Source of the DNA: Pseudoalteromonas sp. T1lg23B
GTDB lineage: Bacteria > Pseudomonadota > Gammaproteobacteria > Enterobacterales > Alteromonadaceae
Assembly: GCF_002964665.1 (NCBI RefSeq)
Contig: NZ_PQBZ01000042.1
Span: 838,743-902,742 of the forward strand
Reading direction: 5' to 3'
Length of the DNA: 64,000 nt
The notes under the pieces are model-generated. The model worked only from the letters and a program-made list of their open reading frames with translations, was not told the DNA's origin and did no database searches. The position numbers and the translations under genes were made by a program. Shown here one piece after another: positions 43,854 to 54,365 of this stretch. How positions within the stretch are numbered: the first letter of the stretch is position 1; every line of letters starts with the position of its first letter.

Positions 43854-45892
43854 TTACTGCGGCTGGGTCAAATCTAATCGGTAAATAGCAAAACCTGACT
43901 CGTCCACTTGGTCGGTGGTAATGATGTGAGTGAACTGTTCGCTATATGCTTTTGCTTCGGCACTGTTGGCGCTGGTAAACTGGATCTGCACGTTGGCAAT
44001 TGGCGCAAAAGACCAGTTCATATCCGCTGCTGGATTGAGGCCTTCACCATTGTTTACTTGGCTTTGATGAGCAATATAATCAGCGACGACTTGACGATTT
44101 TCATCAGGAGAGTCCACCACTATCTTGTCTGCGCCAATATGGGGGAAGTTTCCGCCGCCTGAGGCACGGTAGTTGTTGGTAGCGACTAAGAATTGCTGTT
44201 CATCCGCCACTGGCTCGCCTTGATATTTAAGCGCGACGATACGCTGACCATCGGAAACCTGTTCACCCTTGGCGTTGTATCTCGCCGGCTGTGTGACATC
44301 GATTTGATAAGTCACGCCATCTAACACATCAAAATTGTATGAAGGGAAATCGCTGTTGATCAGCATTTGTACATCGGCGCTTTGCGTATCTATCTGATTG
44401 AACTGCCCCGCAGACATTTCCAACCATTCTTTAACTTGCGCGCCATTAAGTTTGAGTACTTTAAGAATGTTGGGGTAAATATAGAGATCCGCGACATTGC
44501 GATAGGCGATGTCACCAGATGGGATTGACGTGTAGTCATCCGCACCACCGCGACCCGCTCTAAATGGCGCGCCAGCAGAGAGAATGGGTAATCCATCCAG
44601 CTCAGTACCTTGTACGATTTTTTGCGTATACCAAGTTTGCGCATTTGTCACAATTTGAATCGAAGGATCGTCATTGACGAGTGCAAAATAGCTGTTCACT
44701 GGTCCTGTTATTTTCGCAAATGGTGCATTTACCCATTCGCGGGTTTGTTGATGTGCATCGTTAACCGCAGACTCAACCTGACCGTCATTATCAACCAAAG
44801 CCGTGGTAACTCGGTTTTCATCTGTTTCATAAATTGCTTGTAACAACGATTGGGAATGGCTGACTTGCCATTGGCCGGATTTATACTCAAGCGTAAGATC
44901 AATAATACCTAGATGATTCCCCCAAAAACCGGGCATAACCGCTGCCACGCCATTGATTGTGCCCTTTTCTACATCAACACCGTGGTCAGCTAAATTCTCG
45001 TACCGTGGCCCTGGGAAGTTGGCATGAGCATGACCAAACATGATGGCATCAATACCATCAACCTTAGACAAGTAATAACTCGCGTTCTCAGACATAGGTT
45101 TGTTAGCACTTACATCCAATCCTGAGTGTGGAATAGCAACAATTAAATCTGCACCTTCTTCTTTCATTTTAGGCACATATTGGTTTGCCATTGCGATGAT
45201 GTCTTTGGCGATAACCTTGCCTTCTAGGTTTGCTTTATCCCACTGCATTATTTGTGGTGGCACAAAACCAATGAAACCCACTTTGATGGTGTGACTATTA
45301 CCTTTAACGTCAGTAAAGGTTTTTTCCTGTATCACATAAGGCTTGAACAGCGGCTCGTCATTACTCGCATCGTCATCGCCATCATCTTTAAACACATTTG
45401 CACTGATATAAGGAAAGTTTGCATCATCGATGGACTCTTGCAAAAACTCTAAGCCAAAGTTGAATTCGTGATTACCAATATTCGCAACGTCATACTCAAG
45501 CGTATTCATTGCAGCATAAACAGGGTGAACTTCTCCGGGCGCTAATTTTTTAATTTTAGCCATGTAATCACCCAGCGGACTACCTTGGATCAAGTCACCA
45601 TTATCAACCAGTACAGAGTTGCTCACTTGTTCACGTGCCTGACGAATTAAAGCCGCCGTTTTTACCAGACCAACCTTGTCGTCTTGCTTATCTGAGAAAT
45701 AATTAAAGTTCAAAAGATTGGCATGTAAGTCAGTGGTCTCAAGCAAGCGCACTCAATTTGCGTTCCCTCGGTAATAATTACAGGTTGCTTTTCGCTTGGC
45801 GTCTTTATTTTATTGTTGTCTGAGTCTGAACAACCAACAAATAATGCGCTAGAGCCACACAAAATTGCTAATGGTAATAACTTTGTCTTCAT
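43854..45892 (-). pseudogene. CpdB-like 2',3'-cyclic phosphodiesterase/3'-nucleotidase lipoprotein, frameshifted
   Basis: Two frames form one protein. The first starts at ATG 45892 with a lipoprotein-like signal (FVGCSDSDNNK) and a short linker, and ends in the wrong frame after 45754. The second starts with VRLLETTDLHANLL and runs 630 residues through a metallophosphatase domain (DLHANL, DNGDLIQGSPLG, NIGNHEF, HSG, FGHAH) and a C-terminal nucleotidase domain (GAPFRAGRGGADDYT, NNYRASGGGNFP). Adding one base near 45753 rejoins them. If real, the loss would leave the enzyme without a signal peptide. Intact CpdB proteins act in the periplasm on 2',3'-cyclic nucleotides. A sequencing error is the simplest alternative because the rest is undamaged. 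Confidence 0.75.
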
Positions 45893-46143
45893 AGTCCTTG
45901 CTCTTTGATTTATCTAGAATTAGAGCAGTTACTATAGAGGTATAAAAAGACAATTAAGCGAATTATTCATGGCATATTTGTGCAATAAATATGACTTTTT
46001 AGGGACAGGTATATTGAAAATTTCAGAACAAATTTCGTCCAACCCACATTGAGCTTTAGGCATTATTGCACGTTTCATTTTGTCGCCTATCAAGGTAGAC
46101 TAAAATGCATAACTGATTAAAAACAATAAAAAAGGATTGATAA

Positions 46144-46920
46144 ATGAGTCGTGCATCACAAAGCCCATGGCTGTTTATTGCTAAGCCAAATCCACAGGCA
46201 TCACTCAAGGTTGTCTGTTTTCCCTATGCAGGTGGAAGCGTAAGGTCTTTCAGTGATTGGAAGAATACCCTGCCAGATTCTGTTGAACTGATCATCATTC
46301 AGATGCCCGCTCGCGGCCCGCGTATTAGTGAGCCACCAGCTCAATGTATGGATGAATTAACAGATACTTTGATAGCTGAGTTAACACCACACCTAAACTG
46401 TGACTTCGTGTTTTATGGACATAGTTTGGGCGCCAGAGTTGCATTCGAAACACAGCGCAAAATGAGACAAAGGGGAATGGCTGGCCCGTGCCACTTTGTC
46501 GCATCAGGTAGTCCAAACCCAGGCAAAGACCGCAGCCACGAGAATACTCATTTATTAGATGACGAAGCATTTAAAGCAAAGTTGAAAAGCCTTAATGGCA
46601 CGCCTCCGGCTGTATTAGAAAATGAAGAATTGATGACACTGTTTATGCCGGTGCTGCGTGCTGATTTTAAACTGGCAAACACCTATCGATATACTGGCAG
46701 TGAGCAATTTCCATGTAGCTTAGATGTGTTCGCTGGCAAAGATGACGAAATAACTATTGAAGAGCAGCAAGACTGGCAAAAATACTTTTCAGGTGAATAC
46801 ACCTTCACCCTATTTGAAGGTGATCATTTCTTTATCGACAGCATTAATCAAGAAGTGGGTGAGGCCTTCAGTACAATCGTTAAACAACTTTGTAATGAAC
46901 GTGCTCTCACCAACGCGTGA
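46144..46920 (+). CDS. Type II thioesterase (GrsT-like)
   Basis: 258-residue alpha/beta hydrolase of the non-ribosomal-peptide/polyketide type II thioesterase family. VVCFPYAGGSVRSFSDW is the usual start, IIIQMPARGPR the lid-side strand, FYGHSLGA holds the nucleophile S94, VFAGKDDEI the Asp and EGDHFFID the His (about residue 229). Such enzymes free misprimed carrier proteins in peptide or polyketide synthesis. No synthetase gene is in the window, so it is either an orphan or serves a remote cluster. ATG 46144 follows AAAAAGGATTGATA. Confidence 0.85.
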   Translation: MSRASQSPWLFIAKPNPQASLKVVCFPYAGGSVRSFSDWKNTLPDSVELIIIQMPARGPRISEPPAQCMDELTDTLIAELTPHLNCDFVFYGHSLGARVAFETQRKMRQRGMAGPCHFVASGSPNPGKDRSHENTHLLDDEAFKAKLKSLNGTPPAVLENEELMTLFMPVLRADFKLANTYRYTGSEQFPCSLDVFAGKDDEITIEEQQDWQKYFSGEYTFTLFEGDHFFIDSINQEVGEAFSTIVKQLCNERALTNA

Positions 46921-47031
46921 CTAGCAAATAGTTTAGCTTATGAAGCTTTACTCAGACAGGCTACTTCTGCCAACTAGACTCGAAAACAGTGTTCTGTTTT
47001 TATGGATATAAAAGCAGAACAAGGAAGTGTA

Positions 47032-47535
47032 ATGATATCAGAGCAACAATGGCAAAATGCTAAATGCGTGTGCAATGCCGGTTTATTTTCGTCATTGCAC
47101 TATGCCATCGCGTCAGTAGACAATCAGGGCTTGCCTCACATCACCCCCATAGGCTCCTTAATGCTAGGCGATTTAATCGATGGTCAAGCTCAGGCCTGCT
47201 ATTTTGAGCGCTTTACTAAACAGCTCCCCGCCAATGCCAAGCATAATACCAGCATCTGTATTTTGGCAGTAAACAGCAGTAAATGGTTTTGGTTTAAATC
47301 ATTATTGAAAGGACAATTTTCGCACCAGCCTGCAGTGCGTTTGATAGGTCAACTTGGGCCATTAAGACCTGCCACCGATTCAGAAATTCAACGCTGGCAA
47401 AGGCGGGTAAAACCTTTGCGTTTTACTAAAGGCCATAAGTTAATGTGGCAATCAATGAGCCATGTTCGTGATATTACTATCACTGAAGTGAAAGCCGTAA
47501 GCATAGGTAAAATGACGCAACAGTCAATGAATTAG
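47032..47535 (+). CDS. Pyridoxamine-phosphate-oxidase-like split-barrel protein
   Basis: 167 residues. The start at 47032 has AAGGAAG seven bases upstream; a longer frame opens at 47002. It has the flavin split-barrel plan: HYAIASVDNQGLPHITPIGSL as the first two strands, then CYFERFTKQLPANAKHNTSICI and FSHQPAVRLIGQLG. The fold binds FMN or F420, or heme in some groups. The substrate is unknown. It follows the thioesterase gene by about 110 bases on the same strand. Confidence 0.75.
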   Translation: MISEQQWQNAKCVCNAGLFSSLHYAIASVDNQGLPHITPIGSLMLGDLIDGQAQACYFERFTKQLPANAKHNTSICILAVNSSKWFWFKSLLKGQFSHQPAVRLIGQLGPLRPATDSEIQRWQRRVKPLRFTKGHKLMWQSMSHVRDITITEVKAVSIGKMTQQSMN

Positions 47536-47625
47536 TGTGCACACACTCATTTTTAGAAATGAAATTTAAAACAAATAAAATCATACACATAGAGATATAA
47601 CACAGCTTGAAACAACCGAAAAAAA

Positions 47626-48843
47626 TCAATACAAGCCAAACGATTTAGCGATTAACCTCACGCCCAAGAAGGCCGTAAAAATAAGTACCGAAAAGCCAAG
47701 AAAGTTCGACCATTTTGTATTGGCATAGCGTCCAAGTAATTGTCGGTTGTTCATCGCATACAATAAAAACAAGGCGATAATGGGTAGTAGTAAACCATTC
47801 GCAAACTGAGCAAGAATAATAAGTTGAATCGGCTTAACATCTGCCATAGACAAAGCTGCACCTATCATTATGACGCCGATGGTAATGAGTCGAAAAGCTT
47901 TAGAGTTTACATCTCCTTTGAGCTGCAAAATTTCAGAGATCACATACCCTGTTGCTAACGGTGCTGTGATCACACTGCTCAGCCCCGCAGAGAATAGTCC
48001 GATACCCAATAAATACTTGGAAAGACTGCCAAATGTCGGTTCGAAGATCACCGCCATATCAAGTGCATTATTCACACTCAACCCCAGCGTGAAAATACTG
48101 GCAGCCGCTGTTGAAGTCACCAAAATTGCTATTAATCCACCCAAACCAATGGATATGATGGTATCTGAACGCGCCTTAGGGATATCTTCGGGCTTTGACC
48201 AGTGTGACTTCGCGGTAGAAGCATGTAAAAACAAATTATAAGGCACCACTGTTGTGCCTATCAGCGCTATCACTGTCAACAAACTTCCCTCTGGAATAGA
48301 CGGCGAAACTAAACCTTTGAATAGCTGAGCAAGGTCAGGCTTGACCAAAAAGAAGGTAACAATAAATGCCAATGCCATAATGCATACTAAGGTAATTAAA
48401 ATGCGCTCGATTTGCCGATACGTACCCTGCATAAGGATCACCGCGCCTATCGCCGTCAAAGCAATAATTGAGCCTCTAAAAATCCATTTATTCGGATTTG
48501 TGATTGCTTCAATCCCCAGCGCAGCGCCCACAAGGTTTCCCGCTTCGTATGCAACATTGCCGATACAAATGGCAACAATAATCAAAGCAAACAATGGCCA
48601 TTTCCAAAACGAATCATGTAATGACTGATTAATAACCTCACCCAATCCCTTCTGTGTCACAATACCAACTCGCGCTGACATTTCTTGAAGAATGATGGTT
48701 GCCCCCGTTGCAAAGACTAAAGCCCACAGCAACACATAGCCATATTGCGCTCCAGCGAGGGTACATGCGGTAATCGTTCCTGGACCAATAAACGCTGCCG
48801 TCACGATAACGCCTGGTCCAAAGTTTTTTAATTTATTTAGCAT
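47626..48843 (-). CDS. Nramp-family divalent metal transporter, non-canonical
   Basis: 405 residues with eleven membrane helices of the LeuT-type Nramp fold. Helix 1 has GPGT (residues 20-23) where classical Mn/Fe transporters have DPGN, and helix 6 has VVPYNLFLH where they have MPHN. Both metal-binding positions (Asp and Met) are therefore replaced. Similar changes occur in Nramp-related magnesium transporters, so Mg2+ or another hard cation, or an unrelated substrate, is more likely than Mn2+. The gene stands alone, with no MntR box recognised. Confidence 0.85.
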   Translation of the reverse strand: MLNKLKNFGPGVIVTAAFIGPGTITACTLAGAQYGYVLLWALVFATGATIILQEMSARVGIVTQKGLGEVINQSLHDSFWKWPLFALIIVAICIGNVAYEAGNLVGAALGIEAITNPNKWIFRGSIIALTAIGAVILMQGTYRQIERILITLVCIMALAFIVTFFLVKPDLAQLFKGLVSPSIPEGSLLTVIALIGTTVVPYNLFLHASTAKSHWSKPEDIPKARSDTIISIGLGGLIAILVTSTAAASIFTLGLSVNNALDMAVIFEPTFGSLSKYLLGIGLFSAGLSSVITAPLATGYVISEILQLKGDVNSKAFRLITIGVIMIGAALSMADVKPIQLIILAQFANGLLLPIIALFLLYAMNNRQLLGRYANTKWSNFLGFSVLIFTAFLGVRLIAKSFGLY

Positions 48844-48894
48844 GGTTATTTTCCCATTCTTTTCCGTCTTGACGTTCGAGCATTACAGTGACGG

Positions 48895-50559
48895 TTATAT
48901 TTTAAAACGATTAACAATCGCTGCTAACTCACCCGCTTTTTCGCTGAGTTTGGAGCTAATTTCTAAATTTCGATCTCCGATGGCGGCAGACTCTTTGGAA
49001 TGCTCGGAGATGGACTCTGTTCGTTCACTAATTTCTTTATCAACAATATTTTGCTCTTTTGTCGCGCTGGCGATGTGCTCATTGACGTTGAGTATTTCGT
49101 GAATAAACTGCACGATATTTTGTAATGACGCAGATGCACTAGCTGCTTTTTCAACCGTCAGTGCACTAAAGCTCTTACTGGAGTCCATGGCCTGTACAGC
49201 ATCCTTAGAACCATCTGTTAAGGTGTTTATGACCCCTAGGATCTGAGCCGCACTTTTTTGTGTGCGAGTCGCCAACTCTCGGACTTCATCAGCAACCACC
49301 GCAAACCCTCTTCCTTGATCACCAGCTCTGGCGGCTTCAATGGCGGCATTGAGCGCTAACAAGTTGGTTTGCTCGGCAATTTCCTGAATAATTGATAACG
49401 TGCTTGAGATATTTTTCACATCACCTTCTAGCTTTAAAATCACGCCACTGGCCTCATCAAGTTTTTGCGCGAGCGTGTTAACCGAATCAGTCGCTTCGTC
49501 AACCGAGCTTTGCGTATCATCAGCGCTGCGATTGGCATTTTTTGCAGAAGTAGCAGCTTCGTTAGCATTGCGAGATATTTCTTCGGCAGAAGCACTCAAC
49601 TGCGTCATCGCGGTAGCGATCATCTCGGTTTCTGACTGCTGGCGCATCAACAATGCATTTATCTCTGAAGATGCATTGGCTATTTGCTTAGTTTCATCAA
49701 CCACTTCATTTGTCAGCGTAGCGACCTTAATGATCAACGCATGTAACTGACCGAGAAATATATTGAAATTACGACTCAAACTATCAAACTCAGGGAGGGT
49801 AAAATCAGGAATGCGAGCGGTCAGATCTGCATCTCTAGCTGCAAAAATATCTATGGTGTCTTCAAACTTAGACAGTGGCACGGTAATGCTTTTACTAATG
49901 AGCAACCCAAACATCCCAACCACAATAGAGATAATGAACGTAAACAATAAAATATCACGAATACTTTTCATCACTTGCTTGTCATTTTTTTCGCGCATCG
50001 ACTTAAGTAGTGCATCAACATCTTCGGTATAGAAACCAGTACCGACGATCAAATCCCAATTAGGCAAATAGATGCTGTATGCGAGCTTCCCTATCGCCTC
50101 GTTTTGTCCAGGCTTGGGAAAGTAATATACGGAATAGCCATCACCTCTTTTTGCCGATTCAATAATGTCACGAACCAGATAATTCCCTCTTTTATCTTGT
50201 AAATCGATGAAGTTCTGGCCTATTCCTTGATCACTATCACCTTGCATTACACGCGTACCATCACTTTTGAACGCGAATAAATAACCTGACTCTCCAAACT
50301 GAATGTTCTTCAATAAGTCAATTACATCTTCTTGCGGTCGGCCTTCATTTTGAATGGGCATGATCACGCTTTGGGCTATTTCTAAATATGCTTTTAATTC
50401 ATCACGTTTCATACGCATCATTTCTTTGCGGCTTAAAGCCTCCTGAGCGTCACTCAGTTTCGTGGCTTCGCTATATGTGAGCGTGATAACAACCGAAGCA
50501 ATGATAATGATGGGGAGCAAAGATAATAATATCAGTCTGGACTTTATCTTGAGTTTCAT
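48895..50559 (-). CDS. Methyl-accepting chemotaxis protein with sCache domain
   Basis: 554 residues: helix 1 (about 9-29), periplasmic single Cache_2 domain (about 40-190, with GYLFAF, GNYLVRD and GDGYSVYYFPKPGQ), helix 2, HAMP (about 225-280) and a long signalling domain. Its tip ALNAAIEAARAGDQGRGFAVVADEVREL is intact. There is no C-terminal NWETF pentapeptide, so it depends on other receptors for adaptation. The gene for a solute-binding protein lies 44 bases upstream on the same strand and probably forms an operon with it. The ligand may be a small carboxylate, as for other sCache_2 receptors. Confidence 0.9.
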   Translation of the reverse strand: MKLKIKSRLILLSLLPIIIIASVVITLTYSEATKLSDAQEALSRKEMMRMKRDELKAYLEIAQSVIMPIQNEGRPQEDVIDLLKNIQFGESGYLFAFKSDGTRVMQGDSDQGIGQNFIDLQDKRGNYLVRDIIESAKRGDGYSVYYFPKPGQNEAIGKLAYSIYLPNWDLIVGTGFYTEDVDALLKSMREKNDKQVMKSIRDILLFTFIISIVVGMFGLLISKSITVPLSKFEDTIDIFAARDADLTARIPDFTLPEFDSLSRNFNIFLGQLHALIIKVATLTNEVVDETKQIANASSEINALLMRQQSETEMIATAMTQLSASAEEISRNANEAATSAKNANRSADDTQSSVDEATDSVNTLAQKLDEASGVILKLEGDVKNISSTLSIIQEIAEQTNLLALNAAIEAARAGDQGRGFAVVADEVRELATRTQKSAAQILGVINTLTDGSKDAVQAMDSSKSFSALTVEKAASASASLQNIVQFIHEILNVNEHIASATKEQNIVDKEISERTESISEHSKESAAIGDRNLEISSKLSEKAGELAAIVNRFKI

Positions 50560-50603
50560 ACTCTCGTTCCTCGTAGACAGGCTTGGCCAGATATCACGCC
50601 AAA

Positions 50604-51422
50604 CTAATTTACAGCCTGACCGGACCCAACAGGCGTACTTATCACCGGTTGAATACTCCGATAATGTTGTAAATAATCGGCGATGATTTTTTGGTAAGAG
50701 CCATCCTCTTTCATTGACCTAATAGCGATATCTAGACGTTGCTTAATCCCTTCTAAATATGGCTCTTTGGCAAACGCGATATAGCTTGGGATGTCATAGG
50801 CATATGATGGGACTAGCTGTATTTTTTCCTCTATACCGAGCTGCTTAAGGATCTCCAGACCACCTAACTGATTACTGATCACCACATCAACCCTGTCGGC
50901 AAGTAACAACTTAAAGCTGTTAATTCCGGTGTCCGTCGTAACAATATTCTCAAGCACTCCTTTGGCAAGCGCCGAATCTATTTCCTCACCATAACTCACT
51001 TTTCGTACAATCCCGATACGATAAGGAGACAGTGATGCAATGCGCCCGTCAAAGTAGATTTGATGGTCTCTGCGCGCGAAGAAGCCAATAGACTGCTGCA
51101 CCAAAACTTCCTTCGAGTAGCTCATAAAAGTTTCTCGTTCTGGGGTTTTATAAATGGTGAAAATGCCATCTACTCGACCATTTTTAACCTCTCGGATTGC
51201 TCTTCCCCATGGTAAAAACTGAATGGAAAATGGTTGTTCTATACGGTCAAATGCCTCACGCACAATCTCTACCGCAATGCCACTGGCATCCTGTGCACCT
51301 TGAAACTCATAGGGCGGATACTCCAATGTAACCAAACGAATTACCCGTTCTTGAGACGCAGCTGAAACAGAAGCCATCAGAGCCAATAAAAACAGCAAAA
51401 AGACAATAAATTTCCCACCCAT
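50604..51422 (-). CDS. Periplasmic solute-binding protein (family 3-like)
   Basis: 272 residues; signal peptide (cut near SAASQ). The mature part begins RVIRLVTLEYPPYEFQG and has GIAVEIVREAFDRI and PWGRAIREVKNG, the family 3 fold. No transporter genes adjoin it, but a chemoreceptor gene follows 44 bases downstream. It may therefore present an amino acid or similar ligand to the receptor or scavenge for another transporter. It resembles the lone binding protein at 13188. Confidence 0.8.
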   Translation of the reverse strand: MGGKFIVFLLFLLALMASVSAASQERVIRLVTLEYPPYEFQGAQDASGIAVEIVREAFDRIEQPFSIQFLPWGRAIREVKNGRVDGIFTIYKTPERETFMSYSKEVLVQQSIGFFARRDHQIYFDGRIASLSPYRIGIVRKVSYGEEIDSALAKGVLENIVTTDTGINSFKLLLADRVDVVISNQLGGLEILKQLGIEEKIQLVPSYAYDIPSYIAFAKEPYLEGIKQRLDIAIRSMKEDGSYQKIIADYLQHYRSIQPVISTPVGSGQAVN

Positions 51423-51500
51423 ATCAAGTTCTCTCAGACCCTGTTACGCCAGACAGCAAGCCCACAATCAATGACCAACCACTTACTACTTCTCAGTAAG

Positions 51501-54110
51501 CTAAAAACTAATCTGGAATTTTGCATAAGCTCGGCGCCCTCTTGGATCACCCGTTCGGGGATCATAACTACCTGCCACCGCAACATATGGAGGCGCTTCA
51601 TCAGTGGCATTGATAACCCCAAACGTTAGCTTAGTTTCAGAGTCCCCTTTTAGTACTTGTCCCATATTGACGCTGTATTGCAAATCAAGTGTATTGAAAG
51701 CATCGATAGAGTCCCCTGTAACATCATTGGTGTAACTTGCCACATGTCTGATGAACACGTTGGCGCGGTGCATACCACTTGACCAATTCAACCCTATACT
51801 GCCGCGCAGACGAGGTGACGGATTACCCACCGTATTTAAATTCAACTGACCGAGCCCATCGCTCGTTTGGCCGCTCGCGTCCATTAAATCGTAACGCAAT
51901 AAGTAAGTTGCTGTTAGCTGAGGAGAAAAGTTTCCATAGTCGTTGCGATAAATAGTAGAAGCGCTGACATCAAGCCCTGATGTATCTATCGCTTCTGCGT
52001 TCACAAACTTGGTATTGACGATTGAAATTGTACCCGCAGACGTTCTAATCACCCTTGTCGGGTCATTCGGGTTGGCGTTTACCACCGCCTGATGACTTTC
52101 TCGGGTAAGTACGTCCTCAAAGGAAAAATCCCAGTAATCGATATCAAATGCATATTCATCCAGTGTGTAAGTTAGCCCCAGATTTAGTGCTTTTGAGGTT
52201 TCTGGAACCAGATTAGGATCGCCAATGGTGCGGTTGCCCCCAAACGTCGTCGAGCCATCTTCTGGGTCGGTAATATTGGCAAAGTTAGTCTGAACCCCTT
52301 GTAACTGATGAACAGATGGTGCTCTAAATGATGTACTGAACGTCCCTCTCAATGACAAGGTATCACTCGCCAACCACAAAAATGAAAGCTTAGGATTGGT
52401 GGTATCACCACCAAATTCACCATAATCTTCGTATCGCACAGCAGCGCCTATCTCAAGGTTTTCGGTCAGTGGCATGAGGACTTCTGCAAATAAGGCTTTC
52501 ACATCGCGCTCGCCAGTAAAGTTCTGATTACCAATTAGAAATGCAAAGCTATCTTGTTGCGTAAAAGAATCATAAACATTCTTGATGGACTCATCTCGGT
52601 ATTGTATTCCGATGGCATAACCCACATCTCCCCCAGCTACCTCAAACAATGAGTCACCCGTTATGACTGCCTCGTAGACGCGCATTTCAGATTCCGCATC
52701 TCCGATGTAGTCACCAATAATAAAATCCCTCAATAGTTCATTGTCAGGATCATGTGGGTCAAATGGATTGAAGTAATAACACTCACCTACGCCAGCCTCG
52801 GCCATCGTCGTGCCATTACATTTGTTACCACCGAAGCCATGTAGCGCAGCCTGAAAGTTATCGGTGATCACATCCCTTGGGTTTACCAGCGCGTCGTTTG
52901 CCGCAGCGACAAAAGACGCTTGCCAATAAATGCCCTCGGTTATTTCACCATCGACACCAAAAGCAAACCGAGACGTTGTATGATCGTAGTAATTAATCTC
53001 CGTGGGCTTACCTACTCCATACGGCCTGCCCCGAAAAAAGACATCCTCTGCGTAGGGATTATCTGGATGAGATGCCAAAACACTAGGCGCATTGAGCACA
53101 GGAAAGCTGGGGGAAACTTCACGACTAATTTTATTTCGAGCATAGCCAAACTCAGCCCACATTCGAGTTGTATCACTCCAATCCCACTGTGCACGAGCGT
53201 ACGCCTGCAATCTATCCTCATTGGGTACAGCTGTTATCTGTGGCGCAAAATCAAATAAACAGAACGAGTTACCGTTAGAACCTTGGGAAACACTGCCACC
53301 GTTGGCTGCACAGTTTGGATCTGCAACGGTTAAGCCACTGGGGTTGTTTTCATCTGCTAGCGAGGGGATCACAAAGCTGCCAGGATTACCAAAGCTACTG
53401 GTCGCAGGCTCAACCCAGTCGACTTCATCAAGTAACAAACTGGCGCGCTCCAAAAAGCTCACCGCAAACAGCATGTGAGCCGAGTCACCTACATAACCAC
53501 CATAGGCGAAGTCAATCTTGGTTTCATCCTGAGAGCCTTCACTCCATCTTGTACGGTACTCATACTGAACTTCTGCGCCTTCTAAGTCATCTCGGGTAAT
53601 GAAGTTAACAACCCCAGCCACCGCATCGGAACCATAGATTGCCGATGCACCATCTTTGAGTATTTCGACTCGTTTGATTGCAAGTGCAGGCACCAAAGAG
53701 GCAGTATCAACAAAGCTCGCTCCTTGGTCAGTAACAACCGCCGAGGTAACCTGACGGATACCGTTAAGTAACACTAAAGTTGAAGACACGCCTAAACCGC
53801 GTAAGTTGACGTTTGACGTGCCCACTGTAAAGTTTTGCGTCAAATTGTCCGAATTATTCTGTGAGCCTGCGTTAAAAGGCAAGACTTCAATGAGATCACG
53901 TACGTCATTCGCACCAATATCAGCCAGATCACTCAACTCAGTGCTTGAGATGGGCGAGGAGCTTTCTGATTGCACCGAGCGTTTAATACGAGAGCCAGTA
54001 ACGGTAATAGTTTCAATGGATGTTTTTTCCTGAACTTCAGCATAAGCGGTGGACGCTATTGCCAATATACAAAAACAAGACAACAACTTAGGTTTGTTAT
54101 TGCTCATCAT
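51501..54110 (-). CDS. TonB-dependent outer-membrane receptor
   Basis: 869 residues. The signal peptide (to about STAYAE) is followed by a TonB box-like ETITVTGSRIKRS and the plug domain (about 40-165, with VRDLIEVLPF, NLRGLGVSSTLVLLNG and VEILKDGASAIYGSDAVAGVVNFIT). A 22-strand barrel with typical strands (LSLRGTFSTSFRAPSVHQL) ends in YAKFQISF. The Ala/Gly-rich plug and the length are typical of receptors for peptides, glycans or siderophores in Alteromonadales. No Fur box was seen in the 250 bases upstream. AAGGGGAT precedes the start. It lies upstream of the solute-binding and chemoreceptor genes and is separated from them by 79 bases. Confidence 0.9.
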   Translation of the reverse strand: MMSNNKPKLLSCFCILAIASTAYAEVQEKTSIETITVTGSRIKRSVQSESSSPISSTELSDLADIGANDVRDLIEVLPFNAGSQNNSDNLTQNFTVGTSNVNLRGLGVSSTLVLLNGIRQVTSAVVTDQGASFVDTASLVPALAIKRVEILKDGASAIYGSDAVAGVVNFITRDDLEGAEVQYEYRTRWSEGSQDETKIDFAYGGYVGDSAHMLFAVSFLERASLLLDEVDWVEPATSSFGNPGSFVIPSLADENNPSGLTVADPNCAANGGSVSQGSNGNSFCLFDFAPQITAVPNEDRLQAYARAQWDWSDTTRMWAEFGYARNKISREVSPSFPVLNAPSVLASHPDNPYAEDVFFRGRPYGVGKPTEINYYDHTTSRFAFGVDGEITEGIYWQASFVAAANDALVNPRDVITDNFQAALHGFGGNKCNGTTMAEAGVGECYYFNPFDPHDPDNELLRDFIIGDYIGDAESEMRVYEAVITGDSLFEVAGGDVGYAIGIQYRDESIKNVYDSFTQQDSFAFLIGNQNFTGERDVKALFAEVLMPLTENLEIGAAVRYEDYGEFGGDTTNPKLSFLWLASDTLSLRGTFSTSFRAPSVHQLQGVQTNFANITDPEDGSTTFGGNRTIGDPNLVPETSKALNLGLTYTLDEYAFDIDYWDFSFEDVLTRESHQAVVNANPNDPTRVIRTSAGTISIVNTKFVNAEAIDTSGLDVSASTIYRNDYGNFSPQLTATYLLRYDLMDASGQTSDGLGQLNLNTVGNPSPRLRGSIGLNWSSGMHRANVFIRHVASYTNDVTGDSIDAFNTLDLQYSVNMGQVLKGDSETKLTFGVINATDEAPPYVAVAGSYDPRTGDPRGRRAYAKFQISF

Positions 54111-54365
54111 ATCCCCTTATCAATTCCACAGTGAGCAATGGGGCAAGCATGTCCCATCAATGCAAAGAGTGCGCAAAATTAATACAAGCTTAACCAAGCA
54201 TAGTTCGGTATTGGCCAATTACACCACACATAGCGTAATTTAAGTCTATGTAAGCTATGGCTGTTGTGCTGGTGAGGTCAGTAAATACAAAGTGGTCGCA
54301 ATGGGGTGTTCACCCCCACCTCATATAGCGTCTTCAAGGTGGGGTCGTTACTTATTACAGGAGGA

